Assembly (NCBI GenBank): GCA_030490835.1 | Contig: CM059974.1 | Span: forward strand, 8,191,501 to 8,255,500 | Length of the DNA: 64,000 nucleotides | DNA from: Annona cherimola | Taxonomy: Eukaryota; Streptophyta; Magnoliopsida; Magnoliales; Annonaceae | Direction of reading: 5' to 3' | Part shown: one piece after another, positions 36,621 to 48,587 of the stretch | How the letters are laid out: each line of letters begins with the position of its first letter | Position numbering within the stretch: the stretch's first letter is position 1 | Program-made: the position numbers and the translations under genes | Notes under the pieces: model-generated | Seen by the model: the letters and a program-made list of their open reading frames with translations, nothing else | The model's database searches: none | Told to the model about the DNA's origin: nothing

Positions 36621-38636
36621 CGCCTCAGTGGTAACGACACTTCTCCCAGCGTGAAGTTGTCATTTCGAGGCCCCCCGGCAGATATGTGATATGGCATGGT
36701 GACGGCGCTTCGTGGTAGGGGTGCAACTCGGGTTCATGAAACTCGGGTTGACCTCAACCCTAACTCTAACCCTATTTGTAAAACTTCAACCCTAACCCTA
36801 ACCCTAACCCTATTTGTAAACCTCAACCATAACCCTATTTTTGAAATTCGGGCTCGGGTTGAGTTTCGGGTTGAGTTTATGGTTGACATTCTCCTATTAA
36901 TGTCTTTGTTACTCATCCTATATATAATTTTTATCACAAACCTATTGTATAAAATTATTTCCAGATCGCTAATCTTGTCTGACATATTATCACAAACCTT
37001 GGCAGTTGGTGTATTTTTTATTTGCTCACTATTGATTTCCGGATCGCTAATCTTGTCCGGCATATTACTTTAACTATCCATATTGATTTGATCACCTAAA
37101 TGTCACTTTTTATAATATTAAAAATAATTAGAAATTGTCCATTTCACGGCAATAACAAATTAATTCAAAAATTAAAATATTAACCAACACATATCAAGTT
37201 ATCAACAACTAACATAAACACAAACAAATGAAATAATTTTCGGGAATTGCAAAAATATTTGAATGAAAGCATTCAAGCTCTAGAAACACTTGTTCAAAAA
37301 AATGCAAAACAAGCGCATCTTTTTCAGCACTAAAGTATATGTTTTTAAATTACCATTTACACTATTTGAAATTTGAATGATTTTGCATGCTGAGTAAAAA
37401 TAAATATTTTTAAATATCAGTCCATTTTGTTTCTATTTATTTTATTCCTAAGAATTAATTATTAGATAATTAATGTTGTTTTCATTTGTTTATTTCTCAA
37501 AATTTATTCTACCTATATATAATCACATTATAATATTACATACATTTTTCTCCTTCTCTTTTGCTTTCATTTTCAAATCATTGAACCAGCTTTCAATAAT
37601 TAATCATGATACTGTTAATTTATATATTAAATAACAAACAATGAGTTTTTATTAAAAAATCAACGATAGAACTGTTACCGGTGTAGGGATGCAGGGGTTG
37701 AATATCGCACTGGCATCAGGACGACGTCGTAGGCTCGCAGAATAGCAGGCCGCAGGGGGCAACGGGTGCCGGGTGGTGTGAACGCCGGAGAAGAGCTGGA
37801 GGGTTCAGACAGCAGGATAGACGGGATTTTGCGAACGCCGGAGAAGAAACAGAGGGTTCGGACATGCGGGATTTCAACAGCGCCAGAGAAGAAAGGGGAT
37901 CGCCGGATTTGTGACTCTGACTCCGAGCTGGAAATGGCCGGCCGAAACTAAAAAGGGAAGCTCGGAAATTGCGGATTCGTGACTCCGGCTGTGAGCGGGA
38001 AGAAACTAGAGAAAGGAAGCTGGAAATGGGAAAATGGCGGGCTGAAGCATGCGTCGAAAGTCAAAATGCAAAAAGCGAATTTGCAAAATGCCAAACACCT
38101 GTCGCTGTTCAGCCTTTTCTGCACCACAGTTCTGCCACCATATGCGATGCCTGCCTGAACAAACGTAGCTGATATATTATTATTTTAATAAAAATAATAT
38201 ATTTTATGTAATACAAATACGGGTTCGGGTTTACCAGGTTCGGGCTTGCCTGAACCCGAAACCGAGTTCTGTTTGAATTCGGTCCGGGTTCGGGCTCAGA
38301 AATCGGGCTCGGGTTGAAATCTTTAGAGTTTAAACACTGCCTTTTCTCGGGTTCGGCGGGCCGGGTTCGGGCTGAACCCGGCCCAAGTTGCACCCCTACT
38401 TCGTGGTGGCAGCGTCTCCTTTGCAAAGGCAATGGGAGTATAGTGCCCAGGGTTGACATTGTAGGAAAAATAGAATGAAAAATGATATATTGTTCGGAAA
38501 AATACGACGAAAAAATGATATATTATTCGATAACTGGTTGTTTGGTGTAGATATATTATAAGAACACCTCAAGGGGCTTAATTGCAATAAGGATTGAGAT
38601 AAGTGCATAAAATCAAAAAAAAAAAAAAAAAAAAAA
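36621..38636 (+). mobile_element. SINE-like retroelement split by a hAT insertion
   Basis: The head has A-box-like CGCCTCAGTGG (36621-36631) and B-box-like TTTCGAGGCCC (36663-36673). The body continues beyond the hAT element at 38407, and the element ends in an A-run (38615-38636). Without the insertion it is about 325 bp. Flanks TTCGCTGGCGCT (36609-36620) and TTCGCGGGCGCT (38638-38649) match 11/12, as expected for a target duplication. No coding capacity. Confidence 0.6.
36716..38398. mobile_element. hAT-type element with a perfect 8-bp duplication and a GC-rich interior
   Basis: 1683 bp. Ends TAGGGGTGCAACTCGGG and, from the other side, TAGGGGTGCAACTTGGG. The target duplication CTTCGTGG is perfect (36708-36715 and 38399-38406). 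The left subterminal part has CCCTAA-type repeats and the right part has CCCGAACC-type repeats. The interior 37690-38070 is GC-rich with repeated GAACGCCGGAGAAGA-like blocks, and its reverse strand looks like a plant gene leader (TTTCTTCTCCGGCG) leading into AT-rich, intron-like DNA. No intact transposase. Confidence 0.88.
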
Positions 38637-38649
38637 TTTCGCGGGCGCT

Positions 38650-38915
38650 GAAAGGGAGATTGCGATTCGAACTTCAACATGGTGAGGGCTGATTTTGCAA
38701 TAGCTTTTTTCTTTTTTTTTTTAAGAATTTCGGAGGTTTTAAATTTTTCTTAGTGTGAAAGTTTTATACAATTTTTTTCTGGTATAGAGAGTTTGAAGAA
38801 AAATTCCCTCTACATGGTGGGGATTGTGAATGTATATGATTGTAATATAAATTCTAATAAACAATGTAAGAGGTGTGTTTGAAAAGTGAAAATTTTTATG
38901 AAAAGTTTTTGAGCA
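38650..38915. other. Intergenic, nothing recognised
   Basis: T-rich sequence after the SINE tail. No gene or element ends. Confidence 0.35.
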
Positions 38916-38919
38916 AATT

Positions 38920-39385
38920 CCTTATATACTCGGGAATTTTACCCATAATTTTACTTATACCTATAAATTTTTAAAAATTCCTTTTATACCTACGATATTT
39001 TATTATAATTTCACTCATACTCACGTTATTAAAGATCCGTTAAAAGAGCCGTTAACTCTTTAAGAAACGAGGAATATATCTATCTCTAATTATAATTTTA
39101 ACTAAAATTCATATTATAATAAATTTTTAGTAATTCCACAACTATAAAATCATATATTATTTGAATATGAATCTTCAATTTTAAGCAAAACAACATTCAA
39201 TTATATTTGAGCATGAGCATATTCGTCATTTACAAAGGGGCTAACGGCCGATTTAACTAATTATTACCGGTGTGAGTATAAGTGAAATTATGATGAAAGT
39301 TTGTAGGTATAAAAGAAATTTTTAAAAATTCAAGGGTATAAGTGAAATTAGAGATAAATTTTGGGGGTATATATAGAATTTATCC
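38920..39385. mobile_element. Inverted-repeat MITE, TTCTTTTATACC family, second copy
   Basis: The left arm has AATTCCTTTTATACCTA and ATAATTTCACTCATAC. The right arm has the complements GTATAAGTGAAATTATG and TAGGTATAAAAGAAATTT. It has the same design as 18785-19255. The centre holds GTTAAAAGAGCCGTTAAC, itself palindromic. Ends not fixed. Confidence 0.5.
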
Positions 39386-39398
39386 AAATTTTTTGTAC

Positions 39399-39840
39399 AA
39401 AAAATTTTAAAATAGGAGAAAATGATATTATATGATAGGGTTATGATGAAAAGTAAAGAAAATAAAATTAAAATAAATATGTTAAATGTATTGTTAATTA
39501 TGTAAAAATGACTGAAAAGTTGAATTGATGTATTGAAAAAATTTAAAAATTAGACTAAAAATATGATGGTTGTAGAAAGTGAAAAGTTTTAGGATGTGTT
39601 TGGGAAGTGAAAAAAGTTTTTATGAAAAATTTTTGAAATTGAAGAAAATAATATGATATAATATAAGCAATGATGAAAAATAAAAAAATAAAATTAAAAT
39701 AGATAGACTGATTGTATATGTAATAATGTAGAAATGATTAAAACATATATTAATTATATAGGAGAATATAAAGAAATAATTAAAAAAATATGACAATTAC
39801 AGAGCATGAAAGGTATTAGATGGAAAAGTTCACGGGAAAA
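39399..39840. repeat. Two MITE-like units, AAAACTTTT family
   Basis: Successive units at about 39399-39590 and 39591-39840. The second begins AGGATGTGTTTGGGAAGTG. Both contain GATGAAAAGTAAAGAAAAT-like and TAAAATAGATAGACTGAT-like blocks shared with 20.3 and 48.6 kb. Confidence 0.5.
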
Positions 39841-40750
39841 ACAAACTCCCCTCACTTGAAATGTCTTTGGTGTAAACAAATTACCCCAAGATGAGAACGT
39901 GTTATCAAACGTCGAGAACAAAAAAATATACATATTTGCATTGGAAGAAAAAATATGTTATTAATTTTTTAAATGAAAAAATAATTAAAAAACCCATCCT
40001 CCGAAATGGGAACAAAAGTCTGACCCAACACTGTCTGACAGGAAAAACCGCGGACGCATTGCGCCAAAATCCTTTGGCAATAATCGCGGATGATTAACTA
40101 GTGGAAAACGTGATTAAGGTTGCGGTGTATGAAGGTGAAAGTGCTCCGGCGGCGCAGTGATTAGTTACCGCTGAAAATCGGGACGGCGTGAAAAGGCTTT
40201 AAGGCAAGGCGCAGGGCATCACGTGTCTGGACAACACGTGGCCTTCTGCCTCGGATTGTCCTTCTCCCCTGCAGGGATTTTGCGGGATTAGCCTCATCGC
40301 CACTCGGCGCTTTTGATTAGACTAATCGGTCAAGGCCCACACACGTGTCTGCCTACCATTGGCTCACGCCTTCTCCGCTCGTGAAAGGTCCATGTCTCAT
40401 TATCAGTTCCGGATGGGGCCCACCACGTGGGGGGGGGGCGCGCAGGCCCAGGCCGTGCAAGGCCGGATCGGACGGCCCAGGTCCGGCTGCTGACGCGATT
40501 GAGGTATGGGCGTTGGTTGAGCCAATCCGGGACTGCGGTTTCCCTCGCACGTCATGCTTTTCACGCCATGCCTGGCGGGGCCCACATAAGATTCCTTTCA
40601 GCGTGCGTGGCTTCCAAGGTAACGGACACGTACACGGACACCACCCCCATCCCACAGATAAATCCGACACTGACGTAGATAATCCTTCTGAATAATTAAT
40701 TATTATAATGGTATTGGGAATCTATAAAATACGAGACATACATGGTAGTT
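39841..40750. other. Intergenic with a GC-rich stretch
   Basis: 40130-40690 is clearly GC-richer than its surroundings. It carries overlapping frames on both strands, but none has family motifs. No RNA gene recognised. Confidence 0.35.
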
Positions 40751-40751
40751 G

Positions 40752-41025
40752 AATTAGGCTGCGTTTGGTAATGTGTGAGTGTGGGAATCATATTTTGTCG
40801 GTAAATTTTAGTTTCTCAAGGTCAATCATTACTTTACAAATTATACTAATTTTTTTACTTTTACACTTACATTTTAATTATTTTTCCTATCGACTAGTAC
40901 ACAAAATCTATTTATTCCAACTATATCTCTATTATTTTCTATCAATCATATATTTATCAAAATATTCCCCTATTTCCTACCATTTTTTACACTTCCATAA
41001 TTTTACGCATTAACAAAATTTTCCT
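40752..41025. mobile_element. MITE, GTTTGGTAATGTGTG family
   Basis: Begins GCTGCGTTTGGTAATGTGTG, with GGGAATCATATTTTG and AGTTTCTCAAGGTCAATCA following, and ends near CATAATTTTACGCATTAAC. It is collinear with 27243-27502 and inverted relative to 59040-59310. Confidence 0.5.
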
Positions 41026-42400
41026 TAATATTGCAGGCCCCGCCTATGGAGTTGAAGGGAACGCTGGAGGACAAAACGGGCGTCGCCTTCTAATCTTATT
41101 TGTGGGCCCCACGACGCAAGGGTTTTACGGCGTGGATTTTACGCTGAATACGTCATCCCTAGCGCAGCAAGTAGGCTATTTACGGTTGAAGGTTGGATTT
41201 CTCATTTATTTTTAAGTCAATTTAACGGAAAGGGGCAGGACTGCACGCTGAATGATTCGGTACTCCGCGGATCGTGGCCCGCGGGGCCCACGCGGGAATT
41301 GGTTTCCACCGCCGTGACGTCGGCTGTAGTTCCTGAAGCTTTGAGAGTCGAGCCTTACACTCCTCTAATAATGTCGTAAGTACGACATTTATTAATCATA
41401 TATATATATTTTTTATATTTGCGGGACGTAAAGTTGTGTAAAATATGATATTTAGCTGGAGTAGAAAATAAAATATTTTAAAAATTATATGATTGATATG
41501 AATAAAGTTAAAATAAATAAGTTTATTGAAAAGTAGTTTATAAGAAAAATAATTAGAATATAGAAATAAAAATAAAAAAAATATGATGATGGATTAACAA
41601 ACACCTTAAAATCTATATCCCACCCTTTTCCTCCGATATTTTCCGCAACCTGTCAACAAAAGTCCTTTTCTTTTTATCAAAGGAAAAGACCACTAGCCAT
41701 ACTGCCATCGTACTCCCAGGACCGTCGTAAAGTTCTATCGAATTTCAGCGGATTATTAAAAGCCAGATGAATCTCGATGCTTGATCACACGCTAACTTGC
41801 TATGATGGATGGCCGAGATGCGGCAGCGGCAGCAAACGAGCGAAATTCCAGAACGCCTAACGCGCCCCAAGCCAATCTCGATATGTGGTCTGGTCGAACG
41901 ATGAAATGAGAGGGAGAAGCAGAAGACGGGGAAAAAGTGGCCGGAGAGGATTGGGGGGAGGCGGGGGGAGGAGGAGGAGGAGAAAGGGCGTTCGTGGTGG
42001 GGCCCAGGAAGCGCATGCGGGCCGGCCTACCGAAAGGAAAAAGGGGAGGATTCCATTTATCCATCAACCTCGTATCTCTCTTTTCGTGCCTCCTCTTTTT
42101 TAATAATATATCGATCCGTTTTTTTTTTTTTTTTTTTTTCTTGTTTCCTCTTTCACAATTTTCAAATTTTATTATAGCTTTTTCTGTGCCATTTCTACGG
42201 CACCGACGTGACCACGGCCTCAAAGCATCTCCGCCCCATAAAGTTGGATACAAGCCAAGTAATTGCAGGCCTATCTCACGTCCACGCTGCGATCAAAATG
42301 ACTGCATCATCGCATCTTGTGTCATTGTTACTAAGAATTTCTTCACCAACAATATCCCTCAATTTTGTTTAAAAAGCAAGTTTAGTTTAAGATAAAATCC
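41026..42400. other. GC-rich islands, no gene established
   Basis: Two GC-rich stretches (41036-41360 and 41800-42060). On the minus strand a frame at 42016-41792 (74 codons, starting MRFLGPTTNALS, with a Pro-rich run) reads plausibly like a plant N-terminal region. Its Pro-run simply reflects a GGA/GGC repeat and no family was recognised, so it is not called as a gene. A run of 19 T lies at 42121-42139. Confidence 0.3.
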
Positions 42401-44560
42401 GACCGGATCACGGAAAAAGATCCAAAAGGAAACTCGATATTACTTAGTGTTCACTAACAAGAATATGATAATTAAGGGGTTTTTGTTACTTTTAATAATA
42501 GGAAAATTAATTAATTTTTTTACGAAAACATAAAATCAATTTTCAGCTTTGAAAATGAAAGAAGATTAGTAATTTTTATTTTTTTATTGAATGAAATAAA
42601 TAGAACAACTTCTAGCTAACTCTGTCACTATCGTCACTGGAATCAAACATGTGCTTAAGTTGCGACAATTGAAAATTGTTCACAAACTAAAGAGGAAAGA
42701 CAGGAAACATATAATTAATTATGTGTTGATTAGCTTCTTCGGCAAGAAGGTTGGAAATATATAAAAAGTGATGGAGTAAAGAAGAAAGAAAGAAATAAAT
42801 ACGAAAGCTCCACGTGTTATTTCATCATGAAATCGTACCTACAACATGAATCCTCCACTCATCATCAGCAACTTTGATGTGTCAGACACTTATTTTCTTT
42901 GGAGGATGGTTCAACTTCTCAATTCAAATTTTTTTAAATTTTCCGTAACCAGTTTATTTATAATTATTTCTTAACATCTTCATATATGAATATTTTAATT
43001 TTTTATTATTTATTCCCAACTATCTATATAACTAATCTATTTTTTTATTTTATTTTTTTTATTTCTTATACGTACTCATATTATTTTCTATAAATTTAAA
43101 AATGTTATGTCAAAAATTTATCACTTTATAACACACACTTAATTGAATCAATTAACACACCTTGTCAAAAAAATCGAGTAACACACATTACTTCAATGAT
43201 GTAACACATACCCATGACAAATTAAAGGATGGAAAGGGATCTTTTCATGCGCCTGACATACACATACACAAGAAATACGTGACGCTCAATGCCCATATTA
43301 AAAAGAAGAGCTGTGGGTCTTTTCATGCGCAGCATATGCAGCTACTTTGAAGTTTCAATATCATCACCAGCATCATAACATGTCGCCTGAATTTTATCTA
43401 GCCTCTGTGTTGTCCACTTTCATGATGAATTGACCCTGCTGGATTTGATTCATGCTGTACGGAGATCTTGCTAGCCGCCAGCAGAAATTTTATGACGCTG
43501 TGACAAATTCTTTCTCTGTCCCTTCTTCCCCGTATATTTCCTATAATATATTAAATATTGGTACGTGCTCGACCAAGGATGACTTGGTACCGCACATGAC
43601 GGCATCAGACGAACACTACTAACAACCTACAAGATAGGGATGATCAAAATTATGAAAAAGGTATAATTTACTTGGACAGGTAAATGCTACTAAAGATGAG
43701 AGGAAATTTGAAAATAAAAATTTGATTTCCACTCCACCCTCACTAGATGCTCGAATATTGGATGGGCTTTAGCACCACTATGACAAATTAAAAAAATTTA
43801 ATTTTTATGATGGTTAGGTTAGGAAATTGAAATCAGTTCTTGGGAAATTTATATTCAGAACTGAGGAGATAAGACGAGATGAAAATGAGAAAAACAATAG
43901 ATAAAAAATTAATTGTTTTCTATTGAGAATGGAAAATATGATATTAAAAATATAAAAGTTAAGCTAGTTACGTATTAAACAATAAGTTACTTTATTCAAA
44001 ATACAAAAAAAAAATTGAAAATGAAAAATCTCATGTCATGTTTATTATCTCATCCCATCTCCTTAGATAATAGCGAAAACGCCCAAAGTGCTGTATCATG
44101 GTAATCACGCCAAACTCCCATGCCTGTGGTCCGGGGTTCTACCTGTGATAGCTCAAGTCCAGGGTTGGTGAACCCTGTGACTAAATAAGAGAAATGGTCC
44201 ATATAATTTTTGATGAATATCACTAGTCTCGTGCTTCTTCCTATTCCATAAGGTTGATGATAGCACCGTATAACTCCAAAGAGAATTTAAAGAGATATTT
44301 ATTTGAACTCTCAATATTAATATTTTGAAACAGCGAGTTAGCATAAAATAAAGGCTAACACTTAGACTGTGCCTTTAGAATTAATAAACAAGTTTTAATT
44401 ATAGGAACTTACATTTAAATATGAGATAAACAAGTGTTCTCAGGCACATGTGGCTTTCATAGCGGGAGCACGTTTCCCCTCCCCTCCTCCTGTTTGTAAT
44501 TTAAAAATTAAGAGAAATGACAATAATATTATTTCAAAATGACTAAAAGAAAAAATGTTA
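42401..44560. other. Intergenic, nothing recognised
   Basis: AT-rich sequence. 43235-43330 contains two copies of GGGTCTTTTCATGCGC-like sequence (GATCTTTTCATGCGCC near 43238, GTCTTTTCATGCGC near 43318). No coding motifs. Confidence 0.35.
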
Positions 44561-44565
44561 GGGTG

Positions 44566-44822
44566 TGTTTGGTATTTATTAAAATGAAAATTTTCATTTA
44601 AAACTTTTTTCCTCCATTACTATCATATTTTTCAATAATTTCTTTACATATTTTATTCAATTATTATATTTTTCAATTTTTTGTAACTTTTTATATAAAA
44701 TATCATATTTATTTTAACTTTTTTATATTTACTCTTTATTATTATCTTTAACATATCACATAATTTTCTCTAATTTTAAAAAAATTTCTTTCAAAATTTT
44801 TATTAAATACAAAATATATCCT
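44566..44822. repeat. MITE-like unit, AAAACTTTT family, reverse orientation
   Basis: Begins GGGTGTGTTTGGTATTTA and then AAAACTTTTTTCCTCC. The interior has TCAATTATTATATTTTTC and CATATCACATAATTTTC, complementary in order to units at 39.4 kb. Non-coding. Confidence 0.5.
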
Positions 44823-44832
44823 ACATATGTAT

Positions 44833-45190
44833 GATGAATGATTCTATTAGCTCGGACTAAGCAAATGTTCCACTTAGCCCATTTCAACAATGTGTTTATA
44901 ACAACTTTTTTTGTTTTTTCTTCATATACTTATTTATCTAAATGTATTTAACATACAAACTAAGTTTTACTATTTTCAAATATGTGTATATATATATATA
45001 TTTGATTTAATGTTTAAAAATCTCAAAAAATATATAAACATATACAAAAATGATAAAACTTTGCTTATATGTTAGATACACTTAGATAAACAAGTATATG
45101 AAGAAAAAATAAAAAATATTATTTTAAATGAGTTTTTTAAAGTGAGCTAAGTAGGATATTTATTTAGCTGAGCTAACAAGATCGTTCTTC
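44833..45190. mobile_element. Foldback MITE, TTAGCCCGGGCTAA type
   Basis: 358 bp. Left end GATGAATGATTCTA, then the decayed palindrome TTAGCTCGGACTAA; right end GAGCTAACAAGATCG. Flanks CATATGTAT (44824-44832) and CATATGCAT (45191-45199) match 8/9. Confidence 0.8.
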
Positions 45191-45314
45191 CATATGCATA
45201 TAGTGGTCGTAGCCAACTCTAATAAGACTCCTAAATAAGGAAAATAATAACTGTTGTTCCCAAAAGAAGAAGCTGACGTATTTTCTAAAAATAGCAACAA
45301 AATGTGAGAAACTT

Positions 45315-45439
45315 TTTTTTTTTTTTTAAACTAAAAATTTTGATCCTGGTCTGACCACCTGGAACCTGCGTTGTCCTAGGCTCGAACCTAGGACTAAGAG
45401 GGCACAAAGTCATCATACATACCCCTGCACGTGCACGTA
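45315..45439 (-). mobile_element. Short SINE with A-tail and 8-bp flank repeat
   Basis: The minus strand contains TAGGTTCGAG (45390-45381), a good B box. It ends in an A-run, seen as a T-run at 45313-45326 on the plus strand. AGAAACTT occurs at both sides (45307-45314 and 45440-45447). About 125 bp, so likely a truncated or small SINE. Confidence 0.6.
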
Positions 45440-45463
45440 AGAAACTTAAAATAGCCTCAAAAC

Positions 45464-45648
45464 CAATGTTTTAAAAACCGGACCGAACCGGGCAGTTGGA
45501 CCGGTCGAACCGTGAACCGGTCATGTCCCGGTTCGTTGGTTTTTCCGGTTCAACCGCGGTTCATCGTCGGTTCGGTCTGGTTGAACCGAAAAAACTGGGA
45601 ACCGATTACAAAACCAGTTCAGTGACCGGTCCGGTTTTAAAAACATTG
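45464..45648. mobile_element. Small hAT-type MITE rich in CCGGTT, perfect 8-bp duplication
   Basis: 185 bp with inverted ends CAATGTTTTAAAAACCGG and CAATGTTTTTAAAACCGG. The target duplication CTCAAAAC is perfect (45456-45463 and 45649-45656). The interior is a string of CCGGTT, GGTTCAACC and ACCGGTC words in both directions. The larger element at 49241-50793 has related ends. Confidence 0.87.
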
Positions 45649-45656
45649 CTCAAAAC

Positions 45657-46650
45657 ATGATTTAATGAAGGATTTTGACATAGAATTTGGCTTCAACTGG
45701 GATCGCTCCCAAAAAGCTTTAAGTTAATACCTTGAGGCTCTCATAATTTCATTAGAATAAAAAGTTATGACCGTTTAAAATCATCATGCACTTTTGTCAC
45801 CAACTGGCTCTTCCACTTTTATCACCAACAGGCTCTTCCACTTTGCTTTCTGACTATCCCTTCGATTCGAGGATTCCTCTGCTAAACGTTGAGCTAATGC
45901 CATGGGCAACGGAGACATACGGTGAACAATATGCATGGTAATTTTTTGTAAAATTTATAAGCAGTTCGAAGCTTACCAACAATGGACCTTGATATAATGA
46001 CATGCAATCCGAAGATGAATCGGCAAAGCCTCTTCTCGTTTCACGGCACTTGTACAAAGGAAGAAAAGATGTAATGTTTAAAGCATGTTTAGTATGGTTT
46101 GCCTCTTTCGTTTCCAAAGAAGCAATGGTATAATAACCACAACGAAGAATAATAATAATAAACTCTTTTATTGCAATACTAAATTTTCCCATTAGTAATT
46201 TGAAAATTTTGAATTGGGAACGGAAGGAAATGGTTTGGATCTCCCACAAGAATAGTGCGCCTTGTGCAAAATCCAAGCAAACGTGGCTAGTTAAGCATCA
46301 CACGCTCATACAATATTTTTGTCAGCCCTTTGATGTGACTGAATTGAATTTTTTATCCCATTTCTGATAATGGACCGTATAGTAAACCAGTTGGATGGAA
46401 GCATGTTCCTTTTCTTTCTTTCTTTTTGTTACCCATACCAAATTTTTAAAAGAAATTTTTATACTGTGAATGGACACTTTCGCTCAGCCTCAACTCGAAA
46501 TTGTAACCTTACTTATGTAGACACAAATGTAAAGCCCCTTTATTCTCAAAAAAAAAAAAATGTAAAGCCCCCTTCCTATGCTTTGAGTGACTTACTCGTA
46601 TCATATTTTTTTGAATAATACTCAAATCATATTTGAAAACGAGGGAAGTG
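45657..46650. other. Intergenic, nothing recognised
   Basis: No gene with motifs. The minus-strand frame at 45854-46276 (140 codons) was examined and shows no recognisable domain. Direct repeat CTTTTATCACCAACAGGCTC-like sequence near 45795-45845. Confidence 0.35.
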
Positions 46651-47362
46651 AAGATGAGAATTTTTTTTTGAAAATGCTGGTGAGCCATGTTAAGTGATAG
46701 AGGTAATCATTCACCAAAAAATATCTTTTCATCTAAAACATTTTTTTCAACTCCTCTATTTATCAATAATTTATTTACATATTTTTATAAAATGAACTTA
46801 CTATTCAATCATTATTCACATCTTTTATATAATTGACATATTTATTTTAAATTTATTTTCTTTACTCATCATTATTCCGGTCATATCATAATTCTTTGTT
46901 CTATTTCAATTTTTTTTCACAAAAAATTTTCTTTCAAAAATTTCAAGGTGTGTTTTACAATTATAAAAATTTTTCAATGTAAAACTTTTCATTGTTTTCA
47001 ATTCTTCTATTTTTAATATTTCTTCATATTTTTTATACAGATGCCTTGGTATAATTATTTCTCATCAACTATTCACATAGTTATCTTATCTATTTTAATT
47101 TCATTCTCTTTGCTTCCATTATTACTATATCATATCATTTCTCTAATTTTAAAAATTTTTACAAAAAAAAACTTTTTCAAAAGTTTATCGAATACCAAAT
47201 GCAACCTAAATAACAACCACACTTTAAAAATAAAATAATTTTATCAAAAGAATTTTTTTTATCAAAATATAAAAAATAATAAAAATATAATGAATAATTA
47301 AGATGTCAAATAAAATGATGTGCTGGAAAGAGTATGAAAGTTTTTTTTTTCTTTTACCTCTT
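46650..47362. repeat. Two or three MITE-like units in a row
   Basis: Units at about 46650-46945 and 46950-47215 (AAAACTTTT family, reverse orientation). They are followed by 47220-47362, which resembles the right part of the MITE at 8190-8695 (ATTAAGATGTCAAATAA, TTTTACCTCTTACGAA). Non-coding. Confidence 0.45.
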
Positions 47363-48585
47363 ACGAAATGTAGGAAGAAATGAGAAACAAACCAAGAAAG
47401 TGATATTATATCATTAACATTCTAACTTTGCAAATTTTACATACCCTATCTTTTTAATATTTTCAAAAATAATCTTTTAAGTTTAGAAGTTTTGCAAATC
47501 TTACTCTATGTAAAAAAAAAAAGACTAACATAATATCTTTTGATAAAATTTTCCTCACTTTTTGTTTACATTTTTTGCAGAATTAGCCTTTCAATTTTGT
47601 ATTTTGCAAAAGTTATCCTAAAATTTAGAGGGTAAATTTTGTAATTTCTCAATGTTAAAAGGTTAATTATGTAAGAACTCAATGTTGGAGGATTAATTCT
47701 CTAAAAATTCAAAGATAGTGGGTTAATTTTTGCAAAAATTCAAATGAAAAAGTGAGGTCAAATTTCGCCTAAAAGAAAATTATAAATGGAAGTTTTTTAC
47801 CCAGGGTTAGATTTGCAAAATTCTTAAACTTAAAGAGTTTTGCAAATACTAAAATTTATAAAGTTAGAAAGATAATTTTGCCAAATAAAAAGGGTGGAAG
47901 GTAGGTAGATGAAACTGCGGAAGAACGAGAAGTTTCTGGTTTGATTCCAATAATGGCTATCAGGCCATGTCGGGATGTTTGGCCCACTTCTTGCCGGGTT
48001 GATTTGACCCTCCATGAATCCATCATCAGGTTGAGCCGTAGAGAGCTGTTAAAAGTTACAACGTTAATGCATGCAGCTGCCACTGCGAAATGCCACAGCA
48101 AATATGTAAGGGCATATGCTTGTGCACGCCTCTCACGAGTCGTGAATGGTCATCCTGTTCAAAATTCAGCGATAATTTTGTTTCGATTTTGCCCTTTGAT
48201 TTTTTCTAAAAAGTAAAGTAGAATGTAGATTGTTAATCAAGAAAAGGTGAAATGATTAATGCGAAGAATATAATAGAGTGTATTTGGAAAAATTAAAAGA
48301 AGAATAAATAAAATATTGAAAAGGTGCAACAATAATTAGTAAATCTATTCATTGAAAAGAAAAATCCGTAGAGTGAAGAGATTAGGACTGTAGTATTAGC
48401 CCCACCAATTGGATCTATCAATCATTAAAGGATAAAAGAAAATTTAACCACCAACCATCCAAAATTTTTATCCCACCTTAATATTTTTACGGAACTAAAT
48501 AGGCTAATCATTTTAATTTGGGCTATTTGCATTTATGTTCATCTTGTGGCTATCTTTTTGCATTTTTCTCTATATTTTTGACTTT
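47363..48585. other. Intergenic with imperfect internal repeats
   Basis: 47410-47830 repeats variants of TTTTGCAAA and TTAATTTTTGCAAAAATTC and reads as a loose inverted repeat. 47900-48200 is more complex but shows no family motifs. No gene called. Confidence 0.35.
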
Positions 48586-48587
48586 AT

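Noticed and set aside
36779..36820. CCCTAA repeats resembling telomere DNA
   Set aside because: Only a few units, and of the hexamer type. They lie at the subterminal zone of a hAT element with a proven target duplication, and similar words sit in sister elements. Not a telomere relic.
40345..40695. 116-codon frame in the GC-rich stretch
   Set aside because: High GC lowers stop frequency; several overlapping frames exist on both strands and none has recognisable domains.
41792..42016. Minus-strand frame starting MRFLGPTTNALS with a Pro-run
   Set aside because: Plausible-looking, but the Pro-run is a translated simple repeat, and there is no family match or splice continuation that I can support.
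45370..45395. tRNA gene
   Set aside because: A B box is present but there is no full cloverleaf; the A-tail and flank repeat show a SINE instead.
45854..46276. 140-codon minus-strand frame
   Set aside because: No recognisable domain or signal; amino acid make-up fits translated non-coding AT-rich DNA.
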